Of a stretch of DNA of 64,000 nt, positions 11,736 to 20,776 are shown piece after piece. The notes beneath the pieces were generated by a model. That model ran no database searches and had not been told where the DNA came from. It saw only the letters and a program-made list of their open reading frames with translations. The translations under genes and the position numbers were made by a program. The first letter of the stretch is position 1. Every line of letters starts with the position of its first letter. The stretch is from assembly GCF_963678635.1 (NCBI RefSeq), contig NC_087069.1, forward strand, positions 35,257,959-35,321,958, given 5' to 3'. The stretch comes from Symsagittifera roscoffensis (Eukaryota > Xenacoelomorpha > Acoela > Convolutidae).

Positions 11736-14128
11736 TCAGAATAAAGAAGAAGTGAACCAAAAAGTTTTTAAACTTTCTTTCTGTTCTGTTCTCTTGGGCG
11801 TTGCGAGCCAAAAGAGGCCCATGCCCGTCACTGGGGTTGGGGGATAAAAGTTCCTTCTGAAGGAAAAACAGGGGGCTCCATCGGGGTCAGGTGTTCGCCC
11901 CCCCCCCCCCCCCCCCCCAGTCCGTCTCCGATTCGTCTCTTCCTTTCTTAAGTGGCTCCGTTTGTGTGAGCTTAACCCAGCTCCTGATTTTGCGACAAGG
12001 CTGCATCGATCGCAGGGAAAACCTGTTGGCGTTCCTTGCACTACCTCCAGCTCCGCCGTCGTCGTCTCTGGTTCCACCCTTGCTTCCGGTAGTTCCTGCT
12101 CGTTCTCCCTCCGTTCCTCAGTTTCGTATCGTCTTCCCCGATTCCTCAAATCTGCCCTCTCGTGACTCCGTCTATGCGAGCTTAACCCCGCTGCCCTCCT
12201 TGCAACAAGGCTGCATCGGTCGCAGGGGTACCCTCCCCTGGTTTCGCTCCCCGGTACCTCCAACTCCACTGTCGTCCCTGATTCCACCCTACCCTCTGGT
12301 GGTCTGATCGCCGCGTCCTTCCTAAGGTGGCTCCGGTTATGTGACCCAAGTCCACGCTTCGTTTTTGCAACAAACGTACAGCACTCGCATTGATACCCTA
12401 GACCTGGCTCCTCACATTCCGTTTGGCTCACCAATCGAGATGTTCCGGGTTGGTCCCTTTCGTCTGGAACCGAAAAAGATGTTGATTCCACTCCTGTACC
12501 CCCTAGTCTGACCGCAGCGTCCTTCCTTAGGTGGCTTCGGTTATGTGACCCCAGTCCGCACTTTGTTTTTGCCACAAAGGTACAGCGGTCGCACTGGTAT
12601 CCTACAAATGTCGCTTCCCCCTCTGTTTGGCTCATTTGATCTTCTCTGTCTGGCACCGACTGAGATGTACCTTGTTGGTCCCCTTCGTTTAGCAGTTCCG
12701 GTGTGGGAGCTTCAATCACTTCTGTTTCCCTTTGTGGTTGAGGTTCACATGCATTTTCATGCCTGGCGATTGAGCCTGCTTTTCGTGACGTCTTTCCACA
12801 GCCTTTCCGACACTGGTAAAAGCACTCTCCGTTCTCATCTCGATGTGGAATCCTTTTTGAACATGTGGTTCTCGGTTCTCTCGGTAATGGTGCTTCCACT
12901 CTTTGATGAAACCTCATGTGCGAGGAAAGACCGGCTTTTGTCGCGTACCCTTCCTGACATACGTCACAGAAAAACTGAGCAGGTTTGTTAACTCTCTCTC
13001 CCGGCGCAGTCTTTCATTTCTTTTCCTGCGATACTCGGCTTTTGTAGCCGCTTCATCCCCTAGACACGTTCGTTCGTGTATACCTCTTGCCTGTGGGGTT
13101 TTGATCATTTTCTTACAACCTTTCTGGCATTCGTATCCTCCGAGGTGTTCCCTTTGTTGCTGATGTTTTAGCTGGTTGTGGACCATCAGCGCTCTTCTCG
13201 TCGCAAAACCAGATTGCTGGCAGAGTCCACAGAAGTGCATTTGTTGAGTAGCCCCATCGCGGTTCCCGACAACTTCCGGTGGTCTTGTCTCTGCCCCTTC
13301 CAGGATTTGCTTCTGATTACGCCTTTCTTCATTCGACTTGCTGTCATCTTCCAGGCACCCCTTTTCATATCGGTCTCTTATCTTCCTCCTCCACTCTGTC
13401 CTGTCACCGGCTATCATCTCAAGATACTCCGGTTCCACTTCCATTTCTGGGAGTTTCCTTTTCCAGAATCGTTGTAGTGTCGGTTTGGCCCCTATTTTCC
13501 CGAGTTTCAACGTCTTGTTGTCTAGCCATCCCTTCACTGTCTGTTTAACGAGGTTTGAGTCCGCCATCCTCATCACATGTCCGCACCACTCCATACATTG
13601 TTTCTCGATTTCTCGTTTAACTCTTGCCACCCCCAGGCTCTTTCTTATATCGAACATGTTCTTTCTCTCATCTGCCATTCTCCGCAGGTTTTGACCGACG
13701 ATGTATCTGTAGCATCGATCCATGACTGATTGGATCCTTGAATACTCGTACTCCCGCCATGGTCTGGACTTACAGGCGTACAGCATCGTGGTCATGACCG
13801 TAGCTCGGACGATTTGGGCTTGTTTCCTGTGCGAAATTCGCGACTTGGCCAGCTTATTCCTCATTTTGGCCCAAGCTCCGTACCCTCTTTTTATCCTTTG
13901 TTTCATGTCTTCGTCGAGGTCGAGCCATGTCCCCAGGAACCGCACGTTATTTGGTCGCCCTAGCTCGATCCATTCCCGCTTATCCTCATTCTCTTTTTGC
14001 TGGAAATCAGTTAATGCTCTTGTCACTGTCTCCATCCCGCCGCCAACCTGCAGCTCTTTCCTCGATCCAATCATCGTTGTAAGCGCTTGCTTTAAAATGT
14101 TTAATGATAACAATATGAAATTAATCAA
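11736..14128 (-). pseudogene. Non-LTR retrotransposon C-terminal ORF with zinc fingers, copy 1 (frameshifted)
   Basis: Same protein as the open copy at 15058-17448 but split by loss of one G near 12981 ('gagcaggtttg' here, 'gagcagggtttg' there). The upstream piece (12914-14128, 404 codons) keeps the RT-thumb/connector part and the first two fingers; the downstream piece (11736-12917, 393 codons) keeps the rest of the finger array. The Gly tract near 11898-11918 is a run of 21 C on the plus strand, three longer than in copy 2, so that length change alone preserves frame. The RT catalytic core is absent, so the copy was dead on arrival as a retrotransposon. Confidence 0.85.
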
Positions 14129-14270
14129 CAGTTTTAGTTTGAAAAATTTAGTTTGAAAAATTTAGTTTGAAATCGCCAATCTACACCCTCTGCAAACAAT
14201 TTAGAAGACACTACAACCACCCCTCACAAAAAAAAATGTGGAAACAAAATTTTCCTACGCCCCGCATGGC

Positions 14271-14635
14271 TGAATCAAGTTGAAAACAAGTATTTTATTC
14301 ATACTTCGGTATTTCTCACTTTGAAATATTAAGAGCTAACCAATCATGATCCATGACTAAAATTTACGATTGTTTGTGAAGCTGAAATCAATCTGAGTTT
14401 CAGTCAGAAAATTAATAATAAACGTTAAAATCTGTTACCTTCTTCTCTCCTCTAACTTCGCGTTAAACCAGTACATCTCTCGGTCTATTGAGACTAAAAA
14501 TATAAAATAGAAGATTAAGTTAGGTTTGGTGTTAGACTAAGAATTTGTAAGAAGTTATCCGGCCGAAAAAAGATTATCCGCGTAACGAACAGACGGTTTA
14601 CCTATCCGAAATTACCTCATTGGAAGGCCACCCCA
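14271..14635 (+). repeat. Duplicated LTR of element B
   Basis: Near-identical copy of 10951-11315 carried inside the second unit of the 3.3-kb tandem duplication. Its flanks are also duplicated, which excludes an independent retrotransposition event. Confidence 0.85.
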
Positions 14636-15057
14636 GACGTAAATTTTTTCGTTTTAAAGGAAGTAGGTTGTTTCTTTACAGATAGCTCTGAGCGATTTTG
14701 AAAGTTTATCCTACAAGCTCTCGGAGGATCGGGCTATGAAATTATAAGTTTACATATAAATCTGTCAGCATTTTGCAAACTCTTGAGTAAGAAAGAAATT
14801 AAAAAGAAATACAAAATTTGAGATTTATAAAAAAAATAACTCGGAAAGAAACTCGGGAAAACAGGCAAAGAGATCAACTGAATCTGTAAGCGCTTGCTTT
14901 AAAATGTTTAAGGATAACAATATGAAATTAATCAACAGTTTTAGTTTGAAAATTAATGAAGAATCATTAAAATAAAAAAAAAACTGGATAGGATTCGAAA
15001 CCACGCGTCCAGTTTCTCGCACTACACCCAAACTGCCTTATTGGTATGCATAATAAT

Positions 15058-17448
15058 TCAGAATAAAGAAGAAGTGAACCAAAAAGTTTTTAAACTTTCT
15101 TTCTGTTCTGTTCTCTTGGGCGTTGCGAGCCAAAAGAGGCCCATGCCCGTCACTGGGGTTGGGGGATAAAAGTTCCTTCTGAAGGAAAAACAGGGGGCTC
15201 CATCGGGGTCAGGTGTTCGCCCCCCCCCCCCCCCCCCAGTCCGTCTCCAATTCGTCTCTTCCTTTCTTAAGTGGCTCCGTTTGTGTGAGCTTAACCCAGC
15301 TCCTGATTTTGCGACAAGGCTGCATCGATCGCAGGGAAAACCTGTTGGCGTTCCTTGCACTACCTCCAGCTCCGCCGTCGTCGTCTCTGGTTCCACCCTT
15401 GCTTCCGGTAGTTCCTGCTCGTTCTCCCTCCGTTCCTCAGTTTTGTATCGTCTTCCCCGATTCCTCAAATCTGCCCTCTCGTGACTCCGTCTATGCGAGC
15501 TTAACCCCGCTGCCGTCCTTGCAACAAGGCTGCATCGGTCGCAGGGGTACCCTCCCCTGGTTTCGCTCCCCGGTACCTCCAACTCCACTGTCGTCCCTGA
15601 TTCCACCCTACCCTCTGGTGGTCTGATCGCCGCGTCCTTCCTAAGGTGGCTCCGGTTATGTGACCCAAGTCCACGCTTCGTTTTTGCAACAAACGTACAG
15701 CACTCGCATTGATACCCTAGACCTGGCTCCTCACATTCCGTTTGGCTCACCAATCGAGATGTTCCGGGTTGGTCCCTTTCGTCTGGAACCGAAAAAGATG
15801 TTGATTCCACTCCTGTACCCCCTAGTCTGACCGCAGCGTCCTTCCTTAGGTGGCTTCGGTTATGTGACCCCAGTCCGCACTTTGTTTTTGCCACAAAGGT
15901 ACAGCGGTCGCACTGGTATCCTACAAATGTCGCTTCCCCCTCTGTTCGGCTCATTTGATCTTCTCTGTCTGGCACCGACTGAGATGTACCTTGTTGGTCC
16001 CCTTCGTTTAGCAGTTCCGGTGTGGGAGCTTCAATCACTTCTGTTTCCCTTTGTGGTTGAGGTTCACATGCATTTTCATGCCTGGCGATTGAGCCTGCTT
16101 TTCGTGACGTCTTTCCACAGCCTTTCCGACACTGGTAAAAGCACTCTCCGTTCTCATCTCGATGTGGAATCCTTTTTGAACATGTAGTTCTCGGTTCTCT
16201 CGGTAATGGTGCTTCCACTCTTTGATGAAACCTCATGTGCGAGGAAAGACCGGCTTTTGTCGCGTACCCTTCCTGACATACGTCACAGAAAAACTGAGCA
16301 GGGTTTGTTAACTCTCTCTCCCGGCGCAGTCTTTCATTTCTTTTCCTGCGATACTCGGCTTTTGTAGCCGCTTCATCCCCTAGACACGTTCGTTCGTGTA
16401 TACCTCTTGCCTGTGGGGTTTTGATCATTTTCTTACAACCTTTCTGGCATTCGTATCCTCCGAGGTGTTCCCTTTGTTGCTGATGTTTTAGCTGGTTGTG
16501 GACCATCAGCGCTCTTCTCGTCGCAAAACCAGATTGCTGGCAGAGTCCACAGAAGTGCATTTGTTGAGTAGCCCCATCGCGGTTCCCGACAACTTCCGGT
16601 GGTCTTGTCTCTGCCCCTTCCAGGATTTGCTCCTGATTACGCCTTTCTTCATTCGACTTGCTGTCATCTTCCAGGCACCCCTTTTCATATCGGTCTCTTA
16701 TCTTCCTCCTCCACTCTGTCCTGTCACCGGCTATCATCTCAAGATACTCCGGGTCCACTTCCATTTCTGGGAGTTTCCTTTTCCAGAATCGTTGTAGTGT
16801 CGGTTTGGCCCCTATTTTCCCGAGTTTCAACGTCTTGTTGTCTAGCCATCCCTTCACTGTCTGTTTAACGAGGTTTGAGTCCGCCATCCTCATCACATGT
16901 CCGCACCACTCCATACATTGTTTCTCGATTTCTCGTTTAACTCTTGCCACCCCCAGGCTCTTTCTTATATCGAACATGTTCTTTCTCTCATCTGCCATTC
17001 TCCGCAGGTTTTGACCGACGATGTATCTGTAGCATCGATCCATGACTGATTGGATCCTTGAATACTCGTACTCCCGCCATGGTCTGGACTTACAGGCGTA
17101 CAGCATCGTGGTCATGACCGTAGCTCGGACGATTTGGGCTTGTTTCCTGTGCGAAATTCGCGACTTGGCCAGCTTATTCCTCATTTTGGCCCAAGCTCCG
17201 TACCCTCTTTTTATCCTTTGTTTCATGTCTTCGTCGAGATCGAGCCATGTCCCCAGGAACCGCACGTTATTTGGTCGCCCTAGCTTGATCCATTCCCGCT
17301 TATCCTCATTCTCTTTTTGCTGGAAATCAGTTAATGCTCTTGTCACTGTCTCCATCCCGCCGCCAACCTGCAGCTCTTTCCTCGATCCAATCATCGTTGT
17401 AAGCGCTTGCTTTAAAATGTTTAATGATAACAATATGAAATTAATCAA
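15058..17448 (-). CDS. 5'-truncated non-LTR retrotransposon ORF: RT C-terminus plus eight zinc fingers
   Basis: Open frame of 796 codons. The first 17 residues (MINFILLSLNILKQALT) come from the flanking direct repeat, so the start codon is borrowed from the target; true element sequence begins near residue 18. Residues about 18-240 resemble the thumb/connector after the palm of non-LTR RTs (VRFLGTWLDLDEDMKQRI; TTMLYACKSRPW; MEWCGHVMRM). The palm catalytic motifs are missing. Residues about 300-725 hold eight zinc fingers: six C2H2 (e.g. CGLCQQSGFATRRALMVHNQ; CDRCSLVAKSGAGLSSHKRS) and two variants of C-x3-C/H-x3-5-C form (CQKGCKK, CRKGCGK). A poly-Gly tract and a short tail end the protein. 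It cannot retrotranspose by itself. Whether it is expressed as a DNA/RNA binding protein is unknown. The clade is uncertain. Confidence 0.8.
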   Translation of the reverse strand: MINFILLSLNILKQALTTMIGSRKELQVGGGMETVTRALTDFQQKENEDKREWIKLGRPNNVRFLGTWLDLDEDMKQRIKRGYGAWAKMRNKLAKSRISHRKQAQIVRATVMTTMLYACKSRPWREYEYSRIQSVMDRCYRYIVGQNLRRMADERKNMFDIRKSLGVARVKREIEKQCMEWCGHVMRMADSNLVKQTVKGWLDNKTLKLGKIGAKPTLQRFWKRKLPEMEVDPEYLEMIAGDRTEWRRKIRDRYEKGCLEDDSKSNEERRNQEQILEGAETRPPEVVGNRDGATQQMHFCGLCQQSGFATRRALMVHNQLKHQQQREHLGGYECQKGCKKMIKTPQARGIHERTCLGDEAATKAEYRRKRNERLRRERELTNPAQFFCDVCQEGYATKAGLSSHMRFHQRVEAPLPREPRTTCSKRIPHRDENGECFYQCRKGCGKTSRKAGSIARHENACEPQPQRETEVIEAPTPELLNEGDQQGTSQSVPDREDQMSRTEGEATFVGYQCDRCTFVAKTKCGLGSHNRSHLRKDAAVRLGGTGVESTSFSVPDERDQPGTSRLVSQTECEEPGLGYQCECCTFVAKTKRGLGSHNRSHLRKDAAIRPPEGRVESGTTVELEVPGSETRGGYPCDRCSLVARTAAGLSSHRRSHERADLRNRGRRYKTEERRENEQELPEARVEPETTTAELEVVQGTPTGFPCDRCSLVAKSGAGLSSHKRSHLRKEETNWRRTGGGGGGRTPDPDGAPCFSFRRNFYPPTPVTGMGLFWLATPKRTEQKESLKTFWFTSSLF

Positions 17449-17485
17449 CAGTTTTAGTTTGAAAATTAATGAAGAATCATTAAAA

Positions 17486-17611
17486 TAAAAAAACCTGGAT
17501 AGGATTCGAAACCACGCGTCCAGTTTCTCGCACTACACCCAAACTGCCTTATTGGTATGCATAATAATTCAGAATAAAGAAGAAGTGAACCAAAAAGTTT
17601 TTAAACTTTCT
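17486..17611 (-). mobile_element. Third copy of the non-LTR 3' end (126 bp fragment)
   Basis: Matches 11653-11780 and 14972-15100 (the 'aactggataggattcgaaac' block through 'gtttttaaactttcttt') and then breaks into unique DNA at about 17611. It follows the direct repeat at 17399-17485, so it is the truncated end of a third direct-repeat-plus-element unit. Confidence 0.85.
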
Positions 17612-18641
17612 TTTTCACTCACTATTTTTTCACCAACTTCGACATCTATATATACTTGATATGAGTTTCTCTGATCACATTGGGCCACCCTACTATCCAT
17701 ACTATTCTCACAATAGCTGTGTATAATTCCATAAAATCAATGGATCTGAATTGTCTGAAGGGTAGTAATGTTGATTCCAATAGCTACATGTACTTGAAAA
17801 TCAAAATAACGGTTTCAATAAATGAATTTCTCAAGCATCGAACCTGATAGCTCACTGTTCGAAGATAAATGCTTTGCGGAAGATACACAAAAAGTTAGAA
17901 ATTTTCGTGCATCGATAATTTATCGAATTTCGCTCGACCACGTTCATACAAGTTGATTGTGTTAATAAATGCATGGTGGATCTCACAGTTGTCATACACA
18001 GTTTTTGAACTGGAAAATCATTACGAGGCCAAACTGTGCATTTTGGGAATTGTGGGCGGTTTCCGCAACAAAGACGCTCCCATACTGTTCTTCTTCTTTT
18101 GTGCTTTCATTTATTTTTTGATCGTTCCGACAAAGTTTGATCATGCTTGGAAGACTTGTCGCTGGAATCCAGGAACATACAGACACAAAATTGTGCGCCT
18201 ATCCAGTGTACAGCTTGGCCTCGTAAAGATGCTTTTTGAGCAAAGTTTTGGCAGAATTTCATTTAAAGAACGTAGCTTAATATTTATCAGCTCAGCTTTT
18301 GTTGTTTGAGAAAATTGTTTGCTGCTCGAAGTTGTAATGTTTATGAAGTTATTGGTGCATAAGAAGATGAATTCGCGTCGGACGGTTATTGATCAAGCAG
18401 ACTGATCTCTTTGTTTTAAAAAACAAATTAATAATTTTTAATTTAAGTGAAAAATAGAAACGTTGAATATGGCGCGCACCAAAAAAAAGTTTTTAAAATT
18501 TTTTCGGTGAAATGAAAATAATTTGAAACGCAGTACTGAATTAAGTTTTTCCTGGGTGCGTAAAGCCTAAGCTTAGACACAATGTCACAATCCAAAATTC
18601 TGATTAACTTGCTGAGTCTGTTTTTTTTTCATCATTAACTC
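17612..18641. other. Unique spacer, no supported gene
   Basis: Lies between the duplicated non-LTR block and element A. The longest frame is a 118-codon plus ORF (17953-18309) with a short hydrophobic run (PILFFFFCAFIYFLIV). It has no homology I recognise and an antisense frame of similar quality, so I do not call it a gene. The last 25 bases ('tctgtttttttttcatcattaactc') resemble the first bases after element A (39424-39447). Confidence 0.5.
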
Positions 18642-19052
18642 TGGAACCTGATCTAAACTACATTTTTTAATTTATAAATTAGATATTTTACCACTGTAAA
18701 ATATTTAATATTAACCAATAACAATACATCAAACTAACAACCCACTTATTTGTAAGTGCTGAAATTACTTGTAATTTCAGCACCAGAGAGATTTGAATTT
18801 AACTTAGAAACTAGTTGCCTCTCCCGAGTACTTCAGCAGCCGCAATAATACCAGTATACTCTAGATCTATTGAGCCTAGCAGAGACTAGTTAAACACCCT
18901 GAGACTAGTAGTTATAAGAGCAAGATCAGGATCGACATTAGACTAAGAAGTTGCACGAATCTATCCGGCCGAAAATAAGATAGCGTGACGAGCAGACGGT
19001 GTACCCTATCCGAAATTACTCTATGAGTTATAGACCAACAGGACTTAACTCA
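18642..19052 (+). repeat. 5' LTR of element A
   Basis: 411 bp, TG..CA, aligned with 39006-39420 with roughly twenty substitutions and a small insertion near the end. It contains a perfect 28-bp palindrome (18756-18783) and a TATA-like 'gttataaga' at 18911-18919, also present in the 3' LTR; promoter function is inference only. Confidence 0.93.
18756..18783. promoter_or_regulatory. Perfect 28-bp palindrome in the LTR
   Basis: GTGCTGAAATTAC, TT, then GTAATTTCAGCAC: 13-base arms around a 2-base centre. In the 3' LTR the same site (39120-39147) reads GTGCTGAAATTAC, AT, GTAATTTCAGCAC. It could be a dimeric transcription-factor site or an RNA hairpin in the LTR transcript. Confidence 0.6.
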
Positions 19053-19054
19053 TC

Positions 19055-19074
19055 TGGTGCGACCATAAGTCTCG
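19055..19074 (+). promoter_or_regulatory. Candidate primer binding site of element A
   Basis: Two bases after the LTR end comes TGGTGCGACCATAAGTCTCG. The leading TGG is complementary to the CCA end of a tRNA, and the position is what is expected for minus-strand priming. I cannot say which tRNA is used. Confidence 0.65.
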
Positions 19075-19147
19075 AAAAAGACCTTAAAAACAAATTAGCT
19101 TAGAACTAACCAAAAATAGATTAGCAATAGACAAAAACATTTTCAAA

Positions 19148-19381
19148 ATGTTATACGACAATAATTTAATTGAATGGTCTCTACGACTCAATAGATCAGA
19201 GCCGCTCTTCCGTACAATACGAGAACAACCAGGTATTGGAAACAGACCTCGGACAAGAGACGACATACGACTACGAAGAAACTTACCATTTAGTTTCATG
19301 ATCGTACGGCAAACGCCAACACAATATTTTATATTTAGAATTTTAATGGCAATGAATTTAGATTTTTATTTGCAAACATAA
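19148..19381 (+). CDS. Leader ORF, copy 1 (77 codons, unknown)
   Basis: ATG to TAA, 77 codons, basic. The core reads LNRSEPLFRTIREQPGIGNR followed by PRTRDDIRLRRNLPFSF. It aligns end to end with the ORF at 19623-19856 (about 64 of 77 residues identical by eye, no indels). No domain is recognised. It lies 96 bases after the 5' LTR, ahead of ORF1 and gag, where small regulatory or leader peptides can sit. Both copies staying open is notable in an element whose other frames are broken, but the opposite strand is also partly open here, so compositional chance is not excluded. Confidence 0.4.
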   Translation: MLYDNNLIEWSLRLNRSEPLFRTIREQPGIGNRPRTRDDIRLRRNLPFSFMIVRQTPTQYFIFRILMAMNLDFYLQT

Positions 19382-19622
19382 AATCCTTGAAGAAAATTCT
19401 TCAATGCATCTACCAGGAGCTAAATAAATTACTATTGTTCAATAACGATTGATAAAAACATCTCTAATTGTTTCTTCCTCTGCAGTACTATATAAAATAT
19501 ATTTGAAAAAACAATTTATTTAAAATAAAAATAAAAATTAGAACCATAAGTCTCGAATTAGACCTTGAAAAACAAATTAGCTTAGAACTAACTAGATTAG
19601 AATTAGACAAAACATTTTCAAA

Positions 19623-19856
19623 ATGTTACACGACAATAACTTAATTGAAATGTCTTTACTACTCAATAGATCAGAGCCGCTATTCCGCACAATACGAGAA
19701 CTACCCGGTATTGGAAAAAGACCTCGGACAAGAGACGACATACGACTACATAGAAACTTACCATTCAGTTTCATATTCGTACGGCAAAAGCCAACACACA
19801 CTTTTATATTTAGAATCTTACTAGCAATGAATTTAGATTTTCATCTGCAAACATAA
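19623..19856 (+). CDS. Leader ORF, copy 2 (77 codons, unknown)
   Basis: Paralogue of the 19148-19381 ORF, same length, start and stop. The conserved block is NRSEPLFRTIRE, then PGIG, RPRTRDDIRL and RNLPFSF. Differences are spread over the peptide (about 13 of 77) and none introduces a stop. Function is unknown. Confidence 0.4.
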   Translation: MLHDNNLIEMSLLLNRSEPLFRTIRELPGIGKRPRTRDDIRLHRNLPFSFIFVRQKPTHTFIFRILLAMNLDFHLQT

Positions 19857-20010
19857 AATCCTTGAAGGAAATCTTCAATGATTATTTCAGGCACTAGATA
19901 AAATTACTATTCTACAATAACGATTGATAAAAAGATCTCAAATTGTTCCCCCAATTCTGCAGTATTTTATAAAAAAATTTTAAAAAATATTTATTGAAAA
20001 CAAAACAAAA

Positions 20011-20776
20011 ATTAGAAGCATGACAATAAATTGTTAGTAAACATAAATCATCTTGTTGTTCCATCTTCATCACCTAAACATAACATCAATCATAAATCGA
20101 CTAACATCATCAAAACTAAAATTCACAAATTGTTATTTTGAATCTTAAATTTTATATTCTTTAAACTTAAATTTTTTAATCTTAAACCAGATCATCAAGG
20201 CTTCCCTTGGATCTAAATTAATTTTCTATCCTTAATTTTAATTCTGATCATCAAGGCTTATCCTTGGATCAATTTTGTTCTCCCCCACCCACTTATCAAG
20301 TGTCTAACGACCTCAAACGTCGATTCACTATCCAACCTTTTCAAAAGACCCAGGACTAAGAGAGATTTTTCAAATACTAACCTTCAAATTAGGCTAAACA
20401 GTGAAGAACTTCGGTTATTCATCCTTCACTTGACCCCTCCTCTTATACGACCCAGGATAATTCTTAGACTTAGTAAGTTTAAAATAGTACCTAACGAACT
20501 ACTTGTGTTCTAATTATACCTGAATCTTGTGGATCGATTTACTATTCTCCAACCCTTGTGAACACAATCACTACCCCTAAGTAAGATTAAGTAAGTTAAC
20601 ACCTTAACTTATTCTAGCCACAAGAAAGTAAAAATCAGTCTTCGGAATCGATATAATTTTCTCTCCAACACTGAATAAAAAGACCCAGGCTAAGCTAACC
20701 AAAAAATCGTAAGGACTAACAGTCTAGGAAATTAAAATCACTAACAAACAACTTCGCATCCATCATCCTAAACCTT
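20011..20776. other. Untranslated leader of element A with two similar hairpins
   Basis: No ORF of note. Two near-identical imperfect inverted repeats of the form GATC(AT)CAAGG..CCTTGGATC lie at 20190-20213 and 20246-20270. A 'gacccagg' word recurs at about 20349, 20450 and 20683. Leader hairpins in LTR elements can act in RNA packaging or dimerisation; that role is only a suggestion here. Confidence 0.5.

Larger units (their letters stand above)
10857..17611. repeat. Tandem segmental duplication, unit about 3.32 kb, plus partial third unit
   Basis: Sequence from 'caatctacaccctctgca' at about 10857 recurs at about 14177. The two copies (10857-14153 and 14177-17485) differ only by scattered substitutions and small indels, so duplication is recent. 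Each unit holds the element B LTR (10951-11315; 14271-14635), about 250 bp of flank, an 85-87 bp direct repeat, and a truncated non-LTR retrotransposon. After the second unit, the direct repeat and the 3' terminal 126 bp of the non-LTR element occur a third time (17399-17611) before unique sequence begins. The first junction (14140-14175) carries a short iterated 'aaaatttagtttga'. Confidence 0.92.
19062..20010 (+). repeat. Tandem duplication in the element A leader, period about 481 bp
   Basis: The block starting ACCATAAGTCTCGAA at 19062 restarts at 19543. The copies have diverged by substitutions and indels, so the duplication is older than the 3.3-kb duplication at 10857-17611. The repeat begins inside the primer binding site: the second copy keeps 'accataagtctcga' but not TGGTGCG. 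Each copy encodes one 77-codon ORF. Confidence 0.85.

Noticed and set aside
11891-12307. Plus-strand ORFs rich in Pro/Ser over the zinc-finger region (also 12545-14156 and 15213-17488)
   Set aside because: Antisense shadows of the zinc-finger ORFs; the minus frame carries the regular Cys/His spacing.
14271-14635. Second independent insertion of the element B LTR
   Set aside because: The flanks are duplicated as well, so it is part of the 3.3-kb tandem duplication.
17953-18309. 118-codon ORF as a host gene
   Set aside because: No recognised motif, one hydrophobic run, comparable antisense frame; insufficient.
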